Assembly: GCA_000469685.2 (NCBI GenBank)
Contig: LS997563.1
Coordinates: 33,138,468-33,202,467, forward strand
Direction of reading: 5' to 3'
DNA: 64,000 bases
From: Haemonchus contortus
Taxonomy: Eukaryota > Nematoda > Chromadorea > Rhabditida > Trichostrongylidae
Shown here: positions 49,000 to 62,154 of the stretch, one piece after another
How the letters are laid out: each line of letters starts with the position of its first letter
Position numbering within the stretch: position 1 is the stretch's first letter
Program-made: the position numbers and the translations under genes
The notes under the pieces: generated by a model
Databases searched by the model: none
Told to the model about the DNA's origin: nothing
What the model saw: only the letters and a program-made list of their open reading frames with translations

Positions 49000-51900
49000 T
49001 GTAGCTATCGGGTCCTAAACGTGCTGAGCCATCAGCTCCTTCACCCAAGTTTCGATATCGTCGGGACTCTTTTACCTTTTCGTCATACCTTTGATTGGCT
49101 ATACAGCATGGATTTGGCTACTGTTTGGCCAAGGAGATGGACTGCTCAGCCTCCACTATCCTGAGAAGTCAATACCGGACTTCTTCCAAAGGAGGTATTT
49201 CCACCCAGCAATCCTACGCTTAATTTTACTGTGCACAGCTTAAATGCGTAGCCAATAGGTTGGTAGGGGATCAAGACCGAGCTCACTTTCTTGCTGATAT
49301 CAATGCATTTAACCTTGCTGAGTGAATTCAGAGAAGTTGAGGATTCTGATTAGGAGCTGAACGATTCCTTCTCATCCACTCTATAGCTCTAACATTGCAC
49401 CGGCAGATTACCTCACTTTTCCACCCAGCCACTTCCTAAAATTATTTACGAGTTGCAGGCAATAATTCGAGACTTAATTGACATCACTTATTCTTTTACG
49501 ACAGCGAAATATTTCAGATGACAATGGTCCATGTTGTGCATAGATAAATATTTCTGAAAGATGCAAAAAAGAAATGTACTCAAAGCGATCTTGGAGTACG
49601 TGCCATCCTTCCACATATGTTTCGTATGAAGAGCTTTATTGCTAAGGCGTCGACAGTACTCAAAAGAATTCAGAGCCAGGATATTGCGGTGTTTGACGAC
49701 ATGCAACAAGGGAAGAGAGTTCATAAAGGCCGACATGAGCAAGGTGCAAAAGTTTATAGGCCCGCTTCCGATTAGGAGCACCTAATAAGCTCATATGACA
49801 TATCCGGAATGGGTATTTTGCTAAAACAGTAAGTTAGACAAATGAATGGGGTAAATGGCACCACTGTCATTGTTTTTTCCAAGCAAATACACCCACTATC
49901 AACATTTGAGAAATGGAAATTCCCGAAGAACCGGTTTGTGTGGGCACAAGGTTTGAAATGTAAGCGACCCAAAAAGATTGTTGTACTGTATAATCACATA
50001 TCTTGCTATTTATGCAGTTCACGTATGCATACCTAATTGTGACATCATTTTCGCCCGGAACAAGTATTACTCTCATGTAATCACAGCCTTAGAACCGGGA
50101 GAGTTTTTTCACAATCAACTCATCTATGGCTTATGTGTTTTGATGAGAGTGCATGAGGCTTGGTGGGAATTCGTTTTAAAGGCAAGCTTCTTGAAAAGTA
50201 GAAATGTTCCAGGAGCTAGAAATGAATTTGATTTTTCTGTCAAATTAGCTCTGATCCATTCGAAATGACGAACTCCTTTGAACTTTTTCACCGGCTCCCT
50301 TTTTTGTGATGAAAGCTAATTTGACGTTCAGTTACGTCATGGATTTGAGTGCTATCAAAGACGGAGAAGTACAACTAACTCAGCGAAAGAGTTGTTAATT
50401 GGCTTACCATTCGCAGAATACTCACAAACAATAGGCTGTCATTTCAAAATCGGTTTCTAATGAACTTCATTGCTCGGTATAATCTTGGGAATTGGGCTGA
50501 TCTATTTCCATCATCAAAAGAGCTACTGATGTGTTAATCAACGTTTTTGTAGTATCGATGGGGCTCTCGGGGAATTAGAAAAATGACATGATGTGGGAAG
50601 CCGAAAATGACGCATCTTCTGGGTAATACATAAGCTTCAAAATGCATGAAAACAATCGGAAATGGGCCCACATCTTGTGAGAATTCGGAAGAAGTCAAGC
50701 TTCTATGGGTCGTCACATGTCACCGTCATCGTTGTCAGGTCGAAACTGGGTCACCGGTGGCAAGAAGGCCTCGACTGACCTATCAGCAGAACCTCATATC
50801 TTGACCTATGGAAGGCAGAAACGGCTAGCTGAAGGTCAGGGGTGGGGTGTGCGAAGAAGGGGAGGGAGGGGGGGGGGGTTTGACTCATTGTCTAGTGGTT
50901 AAGAGCGCTGCTATTACGACCTCCAATGACTGAGTTCGCTGCTCTAGTCGATCAGAAACTCGCGAAAATCTCCACTGTCCCTCCGGTACTATCTGATATC
51001 TCACTACACAGAGGACGCTTCATTTATAGTTCTTAAGTTAATTCGCTATGGCTCAATGGTATGAGAGTAGTGCTTCATCTACGCTACGGGGACCCCGGGC
51101 TTTTTCTATGGACTTGTTTCTGACCCCTCCTGTTTCTTTTTATTTTCTTTGGAGTAATGGCTGTCTGATAGCATTTCCGAGCCATCTGAAACGACATCTG
51201 ACATCACAATTGTTGTCTTTCTCCATCCAATAACTTGCCCGTCTGGGAGAGTTACGACACACTAAAAAAGGTAACAACATTAAGTAACTTAATGGAATTT
51301 TTGCAGAACGGTTGCAGACTGAAAATAGCTTTATGGTTCTTCCAGATCACGCAAGGACGTAGAACTTCCTTGGTCATATAGATCTTCATAAAGCTCCTTA
51401 TGAGCCTTCAAGGAATAAGAAACTCAATTCTTCTCGGAAATGCGCTGCACACAAGTGAATAATAATAAACAAAATTAGTAACGAAAACTGGTGAATAACT
51501 GTTGCCCGAACTCTTGTGTGTAAAATAAAGTACGCTAGCATGCTATAACCCCAATCCAGACACAAGTGGCTATGTCTATGTTGGTCGAATTGTAGCGCGG
51601 AATCAACAAGTACCGAAAGGTCAGAGGGTCTAGCCTTTGCCGAATTCTCCATTTTATAGTTTGGTTGATCTAACTTTTATAGATTGGTAGCAGAATGGGC
51701 ACAATCTAAAAGCGGAGACAAAATGTCTCAACTAGTCTGGACAGATTTGCCATGATTTGGAGTAGTCAGAAATTAGAATGACTTCTATGAAACTCTGAAT
51801 TCTGACGCTCAGAATTCATGACGTTTTTGTCCTACGAGAGTGCGCCATGTTGTTGACTACCCGTCATAATTGCAATAACTTTTGAGTAGCATCCGGCGAA

Positions 51901-53580
51901 TAATATGAGTAGCTTACGTGAGCTGGGTGATCTTGTTTAGGTATCGAAAGTTGAGTCAGAAGGTAAATGGGAAAAGAATGACTTATAAGCTTGCCTTAGG
52001 ACGGATCCGATGCCTGCAAAAGCCAACTATAGCCCTTGAGTCACTCCTCTTCGCTAGAACATAATATTTCAAAGTGATTTTCAATCCTTACAAATATTTC
52101 TTCTCATAAACATCAACATGATGAAATAAGTCATTTTCGAAAAAAAGTTGTGGAATGTTGACATGGCTTATGTATTAAGCCTATGACGCCCTCGCATCAG
52201 ATAGGCTTAGGCTATAAGCATAATGGAAGAAATAATCTACAGAAAGCTCTAATCATGGAGCGATGTAAAAGCCATGAATTGCTTGTTAACAATGAAGTAC
52301 CGTTTAGCTGATGATTCTGACTTGGCATCTTAAAGGATGCTCCCACCGGATAGGCTAATCTATTTGGTGCGGCAGGGACTCAGTAATTGATCAGATGATA
52401 AAGGCGACCTACTATTAGCTCGGCTGTGTATATGTTAATGCATATATAACAGAAGCTTGAGTTTGCATTTTTGCAGCCCCTCCACAAAAGAGGTCTTGGT
52501 AACCTGCAAAAACGGCGTCGTCGGATCATCACTTTCCTACACCCTTCCGAATAGTCCTCAACCGGATTGCCCCTCCTTCTGAAGGCCGTGTTTAAGCTCA
52601 CAGGTAAGCTGATGCTTGAAAACTTCGTGGAACTTGAACAGTTCATTGACTTAGAAATTTTCCTTGACATACAACCGCGAAGCTTGACATTCCACCATCC
52701 GGCGAGAAGCTCTCCATGAGTATCAGATCCAGGTTTTCTTTCCCCTCTAGATGCTTGTTTCCTAGTCTCCAATCCCTGTAATGTGGTGCTCAATTCTCAT
52801 GAAAACGCTTGAGAGCACAAAAAATGTCACCTTCTGCTTGAAAGGTCTAGAAAGGTCTCGGTACTCTGTGGCAGAATTCAGTTAAGTTGGGAATTATGCT
52901 CCGTTCAAAAAAAAAGAAAATAACTTGTCTAGGTCTCTAATCAGCAAGAGTCTTCAGATAGCTTAGTAATTTATATCTCCATTTTCGTTTATATTATTTA
53001 TAAGAAAGTGTTAATAGGCCCTTTCAAGATTCGAGACGTCTTCTGCAAATCTCCACTTTCTTTTTAAAATCCTTCTTGGAGTAACGAATAACAAACCAAA
53101 GATCCTTCGTTCAGTTTGTAGGACTTCGGGAGAGCTTAGTGATGAAGAGGTTCCGCACAGCGATAACAATTGGGAAAACTAGGTGAAAACTCAGTAAGCT
53201 ACATACAAGAAGACCAAAAAAGGCGTCAAATTTTTCTGCCAGCGTACTGCACAATTACTATATAAGTGTTGATAGATTATTTGGTAAACTCCAACTGCGG
53301 CCTTTTTCTTCGAGTATTCAGAGTTGTAGTCGCATATTTCGAACAGATTTCAACGAAAAGAGCTGAAGAGTTGTTAAGGTCAAAAGACGTGTATGTCTAT
53401 GCTTTCTGTGCCTTCTGAATACTATTAGGTAATGCCTATTCTGAGAGTCACAGGAACAAGGGAAAACAGTTGGGCAAAAGGCAGAAGAGCTGTAAAACTG
53501 AAAAAGAGTTTGTCAAAAGCTGGCTTGACTGAGAATCAAAATTATGATTGCTAAAACGGCGGTCGCGATCCTAATAGGAT
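49000..53580. other. Duplicon B interior (left), no gene recognised
   Basis: Counterpart of about 550-8220 without the LINE. No frame is conserved between the two copies beyond short stretches. The poly-G tract is at 50858-50878. Confidence 0.5.
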
Positions 53581-53589
53581 GCACAAATA

Positions 53590-54883
53590 CTGGGTGCGGC
53601 AAGAGTTCTGGCAAAGACCCGTTTCAGCTTCTCTATAAAAAATCAGACCTTCAATCTTGACAGGATCTGTGCCACTATTTACTGCAAGTCCTCTTCTATA
53701 CAATCCATAAACTGGCCGTTCTTGAATATAACATTTTACAGAATAGTGACAAGCAAAGACCAACGACCCTCCATCCTGCACCTCCATCTGGCTGAATGCA
53801 CGGCAAAGACCGTCTTCAAACAGCTCCAGATTCCCTTAAGAGCCCTGTACAACAACGTCAACAAGTACAAGGCGACAGGAACTATGGAGGACAAGCCTAA
53901 AAATGGAAGACCGAAGAGTGCAACGACAAAGGAAATCGTGAAAATCATTCGAGAGAAAATCCGCCGCTACCTTCGTAGGTCCGAGAGATAAACGGCTCTT
54001 GAGGTCGGAATTTCTGCTCGATCTGTCGGAAGGATTGTCACCAGCCACCTCCGACTTCGCTCCTATAAGATCAGGAAAGCTCACGTGCTAACTAAACGTA
54101 TGAAGAAAACTAGGCTCAAAAGATTAGGGAGCGTTTACAGCGATTTTTGCAGGCACGTCATCCTTTTCACTGACGAATGCCTGTTTTCAGCAAATCAATT
54201 TCTGAACACCCAAAACGATAGGATGATAGCGGGAAGCCCTGCAGAAGCCAGCCAACATGGAGGGATTGCTCAGCGATCTGGACACCCCAAGCCGTTGATG
54301 GTTTTTGGGGCAATCACATCGGACGGCAAGATGTCCCTGATTTTCTGGGAGAAAGGAGTCAAGGTGGATAGCAAGACCTAACTAAAAGGCATGTTGGAGA
54401 AGGAGGTACTCCCCTGGGCACAATTCCATTTCGGCAACCGGCCTTGGACTCTTCAACAGGACTCAGCTCCAGCACACAGGTCCAAGGTGGTACAGGACTG
54501 GTGCGCAACGCACTTCCCAGACTTCATATCGCCGAGGGATTGGCCTCCAAACGATCCAGGCCTTAATCTATTGGACTACTCCGTGTGGTCAGTTCTTAAT
54601 AGGAAAGCCTGCTCTACCCAGCATAGAAATTCGGATGCACTACGCGTAACCCTCGTTAAAGCATGGAAGGATTCGGAAGAAGACTACCTCCGTGCCGCCG
54701 TCGACGCGTTTCCTAGGAGAATTTCAGCCTGTATTCGCGCAAAAGGGGGCTATTTCCAAACCTAGTTTGTCTTTGTAATCTATATAGCTGTTGATAAATG
54801 CTGTTGGAGTTGTATCATGAATCGATTGATTTGACTGTTTTTACGATTATGTTTACCGTTGCCAGAACTTTTGCCGCACCCTG
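53590..54883 (+). mobile_element. maT-type (DD37D) Tc1/mariner transposon
   Basis: 1294 bp bounded by TA at 53588-53589 and 54884-54885. Terminal inverted repeats are c-gggtgcggcaa-agttctggcaa, about 25 bp with two mismatches (53590 inward and 54883 inward). Duplicon A has the empty site (gatgcacaaatggttcgcc, about 8228-8246), so the insertion followed the duplication. Confidence 0.93.
53722..54765 (+). pseudogene. DD37D mariner transposase with two in-frame stops
   Basis: A single frame of about 348 codons broken by taa at 53989-53991 and 54379-54381. The N-terminal DNA-binding part includes LAECTAKTVFKQLQIPLRAL, YKATGTMEDKPKNGRPKSAT (GRPR-like) and a second helix-turn-helix. The catalytic core has ILFTDECLF, LQQDSAPAHRS and DWPPNDPGLNLLDYSVWSVL. 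The second and third aspartates have 37 residues between them, the DD37D signature of maT elements. The protein ends RAKGGYFQT. No in-frame ATG precedes the DNA-binding domain. A ttttacag acceptor-like site at 53734-53741 could mark a lost upstream exon. The element is inactive without in trans help. Confidence 0.92.
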
Positions 54884-55444
54884 TAGTTCTCCTTTTGAAC
54901 GTGGAGGCGGGATGTGTGATGTGTAGCCTCTGTGATCATCATTCCATTGGAATGAGCTTGGATAGCCTGTGAATTCCTCATTTGAAGAGTGATCCTTGGA
55001 GCTATTTATCACTTTTAAGCCTTACGAAAAATCATGGATAAGGACTGACGTAGATGGGATCATCCTTTTGTGTTGTAGAGATCTTGTAGGGTTGTAACTA
55101 CGGCTTCTACGTCAAGCAACGTTTGCAAGAGTTGGTGGCGGGGACGCGCTCAGCTGTTACCAAAGATTGGGATGAGGGCCATATATGCTTCCTATCTAAG
55201 GAGGAAACGCAGAGTGGTTGAAGGAATGTATAGATACACATATTATTTACATGCTTGCTTTAAAAAGGCGGTCATATCAGATGACCTGATATCTCCTTTC
55301 CAACCGGAATTCTGATGGTACATCAGTCTGTTTTTGTTTATATTGCACCAGTAAAAAATTTATTTTTTGCTCCAGGAAAATTTCTTGCAACTTCTTTGAT
55401 TAGCGGATTGCTGTCGCCATCACTTGAACCAGGATTCACATCTA

Positions 55445-56343
55445 TTAGGTTGGAAGATAAGTCCTGCAACGATTTGGACGAATTTTCGAATTTTATGTTT
55501 CTTTATTAAACGAAACCTTCAATCTACAATATAACCACCAGTGTTATACAGGACATGCGCCCATCTTCCGAGCGGCTTCTCGCTCCCTCTCTTCCAAAAT
55601 TCCAGTGGTCGCGACGAAAAAAAGCGGTCGATATCATTTTCGAGCTGCCGACGATCATCAATTTTTTGCCCTTAGATATTGCTTTAGCGCCTTGAGTAGA
55701 TGATGACCACAGGGCGCTAGGTCCGGTAGTAAGCCGGAGGCAACAGTACTTCCTATCCGAGTTTCATAATTCTTTAACGCGTTTCGTTGGCCACATCCAG
55801 GCGTGCATTATCGTGGAGTAAAAAGACGTTGAGTTTTTTCGAGCGGAACTCTCGCATTACGTCGGCCAATTTTTGCCACTGGTTAGCGTAGACGGTTGCC
55901 GTTACTGTAGTGCCACTGTTTAGCATACTCCAGTAGATCATTCCACCGCAGCCTCACCACCAACACAAAAAATCCTTCTCCTCGGGAAGGTCTGCTTTAG
56001 GCTCTGGTAGCTTTTCTCCTCGCGCAACCCAGCGGCACTCACGAGTATGGTTCACGCAAAGCACCCAGCTCTCATCATCTCATCGCTATGTCTCGTGAGT
56101 CCTTTCGATGGAGACGAAGCAGGAGAGACCTAGCCACGTGCATCCTGTTCGTCTCGTCAGACAGGCATAGCCCATGGTCAGACAGGTCAGTTCGCGAGGA
56201 ACCTTTTCACGAGCCCTTTTATATTTATTTTCGGAAGCCTTCAGGAACACTCTATAGCAATCAGGCGCGAAAACATTTGAAAAGGGCTTTGGTTTTCTTC
56301 CCGGAGAAACATTTTTAGTGTTGCAGAACTTATCTTCGACGAA
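55445..56343 (-). mobile_element. DD34D mariner relic, internally deleted
   Basis: TA at 55443-55444 and 56344-56345 flanks inverted ends (ttaggttggaagataagtcc at 55445 against ggaagataagt-like sequence read inward from 56343). Both ends continue with ctgcaac. The length of 899 bp is shorter than the usual 1.3 kb. Duplicon A reads through (gcgaccatcaatagg, about 8730), so this insertion also followed the duplication. The ttaggttgg start is typical of irritans-type mariners. Confidence 0.85.
55510..56130 (-). pseudogene. Mariner transposase fragment
   Basis: Minus-strand remnants: ESWVLCVNHTRECRWVAREE, GCGGMIYWSMLNSGTTVTAT, VYANQWQKLADVMREF, FLLHDNAR (second catalytic Asp), an LLPDLAPCGHH-like remnant of the SPDLAPxDYH motif, and ending RFFSSRPLEFWKRG and GRWAHVL. 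The N-terminal helix-turn-helix and first part of the core are missing or unrecognisable, and several stops and frameshifts are present. Confidence 0.8.
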
Positions 56344-57282
56344 TATCAATAGGTTCCATTCTAGAAAACTGTGCATAAGAATGAGCTTTGAGTAGGAGTA
56401 CAGAATTCAGATTCCATATGTCAATGATTTTTGTATCTCGCAGCGTATGTCAAGCATGAATTTATGACATCACCACTGCTTTCCCTTGTATTCCAAATGA
56501 GAATGGAGTGTGGGTGTATGCGACAAAGAATCCAGCCATCAAATGTCGAATGCAAAAGATTTGCAGATGAGCAGTTATTTCCACCATGAAATCCAAAGTG
56601 TCCAGCGCAAACATGCCAGAATGTCATCATGTATCATAGAATACTACTGCAGAAATATTTTCTGGAAGATGGTCTTTCACTGGAAGAAGGATTTGTCATT
56701 TTAATAATGCCAACTCATATCAACACATAAACATTTGAAAGTCATTGGTCTAGCTTAACTTTTCTTCACACCAGGCGAAGATTATTTAGTACATATTTTC
56801 CTAGAGATGTTGTACTTGATATGGTGCACTGGATATAGGTCTTCAGGTAGCGCACCACCTCGATCAGGTTGATAGATCACAGCGCTTGGAATCGCATACG
56901 TTAAATCGCTCTACAAATTTATTTCATTCATTCTGAAATACATCACATTGCAATGAGCTGATTCATGGCCAGTTTAAGTTAGAATTGAGTAGACTGCATT
57001 CGACTCAAAAACGCAAGCTCTCTCAAAAATTAGCGTAGGCGTAAAGCAGGTGAACACAAAAAAGGATAACTTTCACAGTAAACAACAATGCAAAAACTAA
57101 AACTAAACTCAAAACGTTTGTGACAAATCTCACTTTTCGAAAATTGTGCACGAGACAGAAAGGGCACTACAGTACGAGAAGTCGGTACTAAAGTCATCTA
57201 CTGCAGAACATGATTCAAACGAGTAGTCATACCGGAATGGAGCCCTTGACTACCCACCTAAACCTTGACTCCTACCCGGAGG

Positions 57283-57415
57283 TCCTTTCCCGTTGTGCCG
57301 TACATGTAGCGGTTTGAAGACTAGTGCATTCAAACAAAGTCATCATGGGTTCTTTTCCGAGGTGCCGTACATGTAGCAGTTTGGAGATAAGTATATTCTA
57401 ACAACGTCATGATGT
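57283..57415 (+). repeat. Local ~70-bp tandem duplication in copy B
   Basis: The phrase tgccgtacatgtagc-gtttg recurs about 70 bp apart (57295 and 57368), with cgtacatgtagc and caaagtcatcatg-like sequence in both. Duplicon A has a single copy (about 9710-9745), so this arose in B. Confidence 0.7.
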
Positions 57416-58439
57416 AAAAGGAAATGTGCTGTCCATGAAATTTCACTGCGTTTGGAACAGCTACCGAAAGAGGCCTATTTCTTCAAAATATCACATTCAC
57501 TTAGAAAAAGTTTGTGGAACTTCCATTTTAAACAGCTTAGGCTGCTGGACTTTCCTTTTCGCTCTTATCTGAGTCTGTGAGCCATGCAGCTCGTGCCAAT
57601 AAAAATGGGAAAATGCTGCTGATTCCGAAGAATGTGGTAAGTAAAGTACCCGCGTGAAACCGAAAATGAACAGCCAAACAGAATTCTGCATCTTTATGTG
57701 AGTCCATAGGCCCTCATGAGCGAAAAGTTAAAAAATGGTGGAGGCTGAACGATTCCATATATTTTCATCGTAGGTATGCTGACGACCAGTAATTGTTCAA
57801 GATTTATTATAATTGGAAGTTATATGACGAGAAATATTTTCCGGGCATCAAAAACATTTATGCTATCTCCTCTGTACAGAAAAAGTACCATAAAGGTGTA
57901 AAATTATGTAATAGAGAACATAAGAAAAGAAATACAATCGCAAGAAAACAATACAATCGCACTGGAAAAGAAAATTGCCTCATTACTGCAATCTTCTTCA
58001 TTGCATACAAAGAAAAGTCATAACTTGGTCAAGTAATCGAATTTTTCTAAAAAACTGATCAAAATTGTTTCATATTTGAGTTTTTTATAACTAAGAGGTC
58101 AGCATCATACGATCAATTTATTTGTTTAAAAAAATTTCGAAAATCAGGATGCAGGCAAAGACGATGTGAACTCTTCTGAACAAACCTGGTCCAATGCCTG
58201 ATACTATGGTTGCAGAATGAGCTACATTTTGTAACGCTCACAATTTCAGAATTTCCGCTGTGAAAATGAATACCTGCCCTCATTCTTATTTCTGTTCACA
58301 CCCACTACTACTACTTTGTTTACTGTTCGTAGAGAAAAACTGTTCACTGTCAGCGCTGTTGTAAGTTCATGTGCCTTCCAAAAGTAACTTATGCACACCG
58401 CATTAGCTTTAAATAATTAGCTTGGATGCATGTATATTT

Positions 58440-58544
58440 CTGGCAGTCGCGTGCCAAAACAGCTCGTGTTTCTCATCGTTCTCTAGGCAAGAAGAATGTT
58501 GTATGCCATTCTATAATTCCGGGAACGGATACAAGCTTAATAGA
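58440..58544 (+). pseudogene. Possible PAN/apple-domain exon relic (copy B)
   Basis: Counterpart of 10982-11077. It reads LAVACQNSSCFSSFSRQEEC then CMPFYNSGNGYKLN and stays open where copy A has a stop. Similarity to the PAN exon of the gene at 40808 is limited to the Cys-rich core. Confidence 0.3.
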
Positions 58545-61500
58545 ATTCATGAATTGCATGTACACTTTATCAGTCATATAACAATGCATGACATCATTAA
58601 CACTCAAATTTATCATTCTCAACATCCGCACTTGTTTTGAGACAACGGAAGGAAGTATTCACATTGCTAATGATGTTCTGCCGAAATGAGCCAAGGATCC
58701 AGTCAAGTCTTCAATTTTCCATCTTTCCGTTTGAACGCCTCAAGAAATGCATCTGATGTAGGTAGGAGAAGCTGTGTGGCGTCTTTTCGTCAGCTCTGAA
58801 CTTGGAGTACCTCTTGTTTTGAAATTTCTGAGCTTTCTTCTTCGTGACCATGCCTTACTGCAGAGAATTCATTGCGAGTCGCATACATACGTCGTTATCA
58901 CACCAGTTCTCGGTAAGAAATGTGTTCAAAACGTCGACAGCAATCGTTGGCTTCCATCTAGCTCTAGTTCAGCTTGTCGAGCACGGCGAAAAGCTTTCTT
59001 TCTAATTTGTCAGTCCAGTTAGAATAGCATTGCAGGATCAAGATTAAGAGCTCATAGTACTCACCATGGATGCTCTTTCCTTGTTTTTCTCACCAGTTTA
59101 GAAATGACATAAAATTTCATATGGGCGACCGAGTGAACGATATTCATTAACGTGTTACGAGTTCCTCGTTATCTTGAACCATCTAAAAACGAAGTGCTTT
59201 CTAACCTTGTGAAGTTCTGCGATTGGTGAGCGATGAACCGTCGCTTTTATCAGCTGAAAGGACTGCTGATATTTCGTTTTAGAAGGTTAGTAGGATCATA
59301 AACTGAAAGGCACAGTTAACGACAAATTTGGGATATCTTGTTATAGACGAGTAGTGGTTGTGATAAGCCAGAGAGTGTTACAAAAGTGGTAAAGAAAACG
59401 CAGGAATCAGCGTTTGAAAGGAATTATAGAACCTTAGCTCAGAAATGAAAACTAGGGCCAAAAGAGAGTGGAAGGCAGAAGTCGTATGGAAGAAAGCTGT
59501 TCAAATGTGAGCGCCACTATTTACAGCTATCTGCAGCATGAAGGTGTGAGTTCTGGCGCGAATTGTGCAATCTCCTCAGCTTCAGCAAAGCTCAACGCTA
59601 GTTCGCCTCAAGTGTGTACGTCGGCTGAGCCGGCTTTGGTACCCTTTTTACGCCCCACGAAGACTGATTCGCGACCCATTAGGCCATAATAGGGGATCAA
59701 AGGTTCATCCAAAGGAGCAATTTCGGAGATTTTTTCAAACCTAAACGGTGCCTTCAATTAAAAGAGACGTGAAAGAGTTTAAAAGTGTTCGAATCCAAAA
59801 AAGCTAAAACGAATGCTAGAATGAATACATAATGATTATGTGTTTGTGCTCTTGGTTAAGTATAAATAATACTTGAAACTATTGATATATTGTACCTACA
59901 TATATAGATATCAAGCTCTGAGCAGTTACCCTCAATAGCTTCTCTAACCATGACTGTATACGGAGCTGCTTCTATTACATCCACAACATGATCGCAATAA
60001 TTGTGAGGCAACCTAAGGACATACTTGCCCTTCGTATAAAGCAACGTCAAGGCATACCTGAAAGTTTCTAGACCATGACTCACATACTTGCTTTTGTTTG
60101 CGAAAGGCCTGAGAATAATTATATTATGTGGTCTTATTCCATTGCCACTTCTCTAGAAGCACGTCAAGCACAAGACTGCTCCTGTTAAACTGTTTTCTAG
60201 TTAAACAAAGCATAAATAGAAATTAGTAAGCATCTAGGAAACGATGCATCAGGATTCAGAGGGAAGAATTGTTGAATGTTTTTCTGAGAAACGTTAACCT
60301 CATTGTTCGAACGGATTACTTTTTTCAACTTGTTGAGAATTTTAACTAGATGATTTTGTGTGAGGCATTTGAAACTTGAATTCTTTTTACCAAGTGGCAC
60401 TTGAGTGTCTCGCGTCACAATAAGGAATAGTGCAAAATAAATCGTTCCATTTCTGAACAATCTTAGACAGCAGGTCTCACCCAAATTAGGGTCTCACTCA
60501 AATATTTAAGGAAACTCGCATCACAATTTTCACTGTAGAAAAAAAATTGATGCTTCGTTCACGTTGCTTCTTTCATCTATGGATCCAAATAACAATAAAA
60601 TGTAAAGGTGGAAGGAAAGAGCGAAGAAAAAATGAGGAGAATGCATAATGCTGCCCAATCCTTGGGAATAAGTTATTGGGAAAGGATACTGACACGATCA
60701 GCCAAGGTGACAGTGCGTATTGTGCCATCACTTTGGGTTATCGAGGCAGGCAATTTTCAATAACTTCCTTCCAAATAATATTTAAAGTTCGAATTCATTC
60801 ACGTAGATATAGCTCTGAATAACTAATTCAGGAGCAGCATTGAAGGGTTGTTTCGGTTACGATGGGACTGCACTCCGCAGAATTGAAGCCATTGGGCCAA
60901 ACGCAACAACATGATCGTACGTGAAGTCTCGATATGCCCAGCGTTATGTAATACATATTAGATTGATGCATAATGATTGCGGATTTTATCGCGGCTTCTC
61001 TTCTCTCGATACAATTTGAATGCTGAATTCGGGTTTTCATATAAATAATCTCATTGCTTTCCTCAACAGAAGCATGTCTAGAAAGTTATCTCTATATACC
61101 CCACACTATGCCCTATTACTTCGAGAAAGGATGGAAGCTGACACCCGCATAACGTGGTCTCAACGAACTTCTCAGAGATGAAACAGTCAGTCAAAGCCGA
61201 ATGAGGAATGGAATCTGCTTCTATGGTCGCTCTCTTCACCAACGGAAACTCCCATAGATTATCACTTTGATCGCCCGTTGAAAAATTGATTAACGATGAT
61301 GGCCGACGTTAAAGGGTGGATCGCCTCCAAGAATCGAAACTTCTTCGCCTGTGGAATTCGAATGCCTAGCAAATGAGAAGCAATGCTTGGTGTGGACGGT
61401 GGATATGTTCCGTAGTAATTATTTGAGCACGTTTTTGCTACATATTTCTATCGTTTCTTCAAGCAAAATTTGCTGAAAAAAATCGCAATAATTATGCATC

Positions 61501-62154
61501 TACCTGATAATTACATGGTCAACCTATGAAGCAGAGCTTCTCAGGTGGGACTTTGAGATTTACGTCAGCATGCTCAAGGATAAGTAGAGGATATCACATT
61601 TCTTGATAAATCCAAACAATCTGGGCGGTATGTCGCATTTAAGATAATCAGTGACTTGTCACACCAAGGAGCTTTTGTTATAGCTTGCATTAAAGCTGTT
61701 TAGATATAAATGTTTTGACTGCACGGACTTTCAAGATGTATTTCCCAGGTACAACCATTCAATCAGGAGTACAAGTAAGTAAATAAATAAACACTGACTG
61801 ATAAACAAGGATATCACCGTGTAACTAAGCAAATGAACGAATAAATAATCAAACAAAGTCTCATGAAGGTAGGCCGACGGGACCAGCCGCTTAGTGAATA
61901 CTGATGAATGCCTATGCACAGAAACACTCTCCTCACATTTGTGCCGGACTGACCCTTCCCTCTCGTCTTTTTTGGGAGAAAAAATCCTCCATGGTTTTAA
62001 GCTTAACCGAGGCCTATAATACAAAGAACTCTATCACGTTTTTGATAACTGTGATGCAATGGGCGATTAAGTCCCAGATGGACATCTGTGAACCTTTGGT
62101 CGAAAATAGTCTTCAGAAAGAAGCCACGTTCGACTCTCCATGAACCTCGGCATG

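Larger units (their letters stand above)
56346..62154. other. Duplicon B interior (right), no gene recognised
   Basis: Counterpart of about 8733-14340. Apart from the 70-bp tandem duplication and the possible PAN relic listed here, no coding or RNA feature could be supported. Confidence 0.5.

Noticed and set aside
50883..50955. tRNA-like tgtctagtggttaagagcgc followed by gagttcgctgct
   Set aside because: The A-box is fair, but the B-box is poor (ttcgctgc) and no acceptor stem pairs. The A duplicon lacks most of it. Possibly a SINE scrap.
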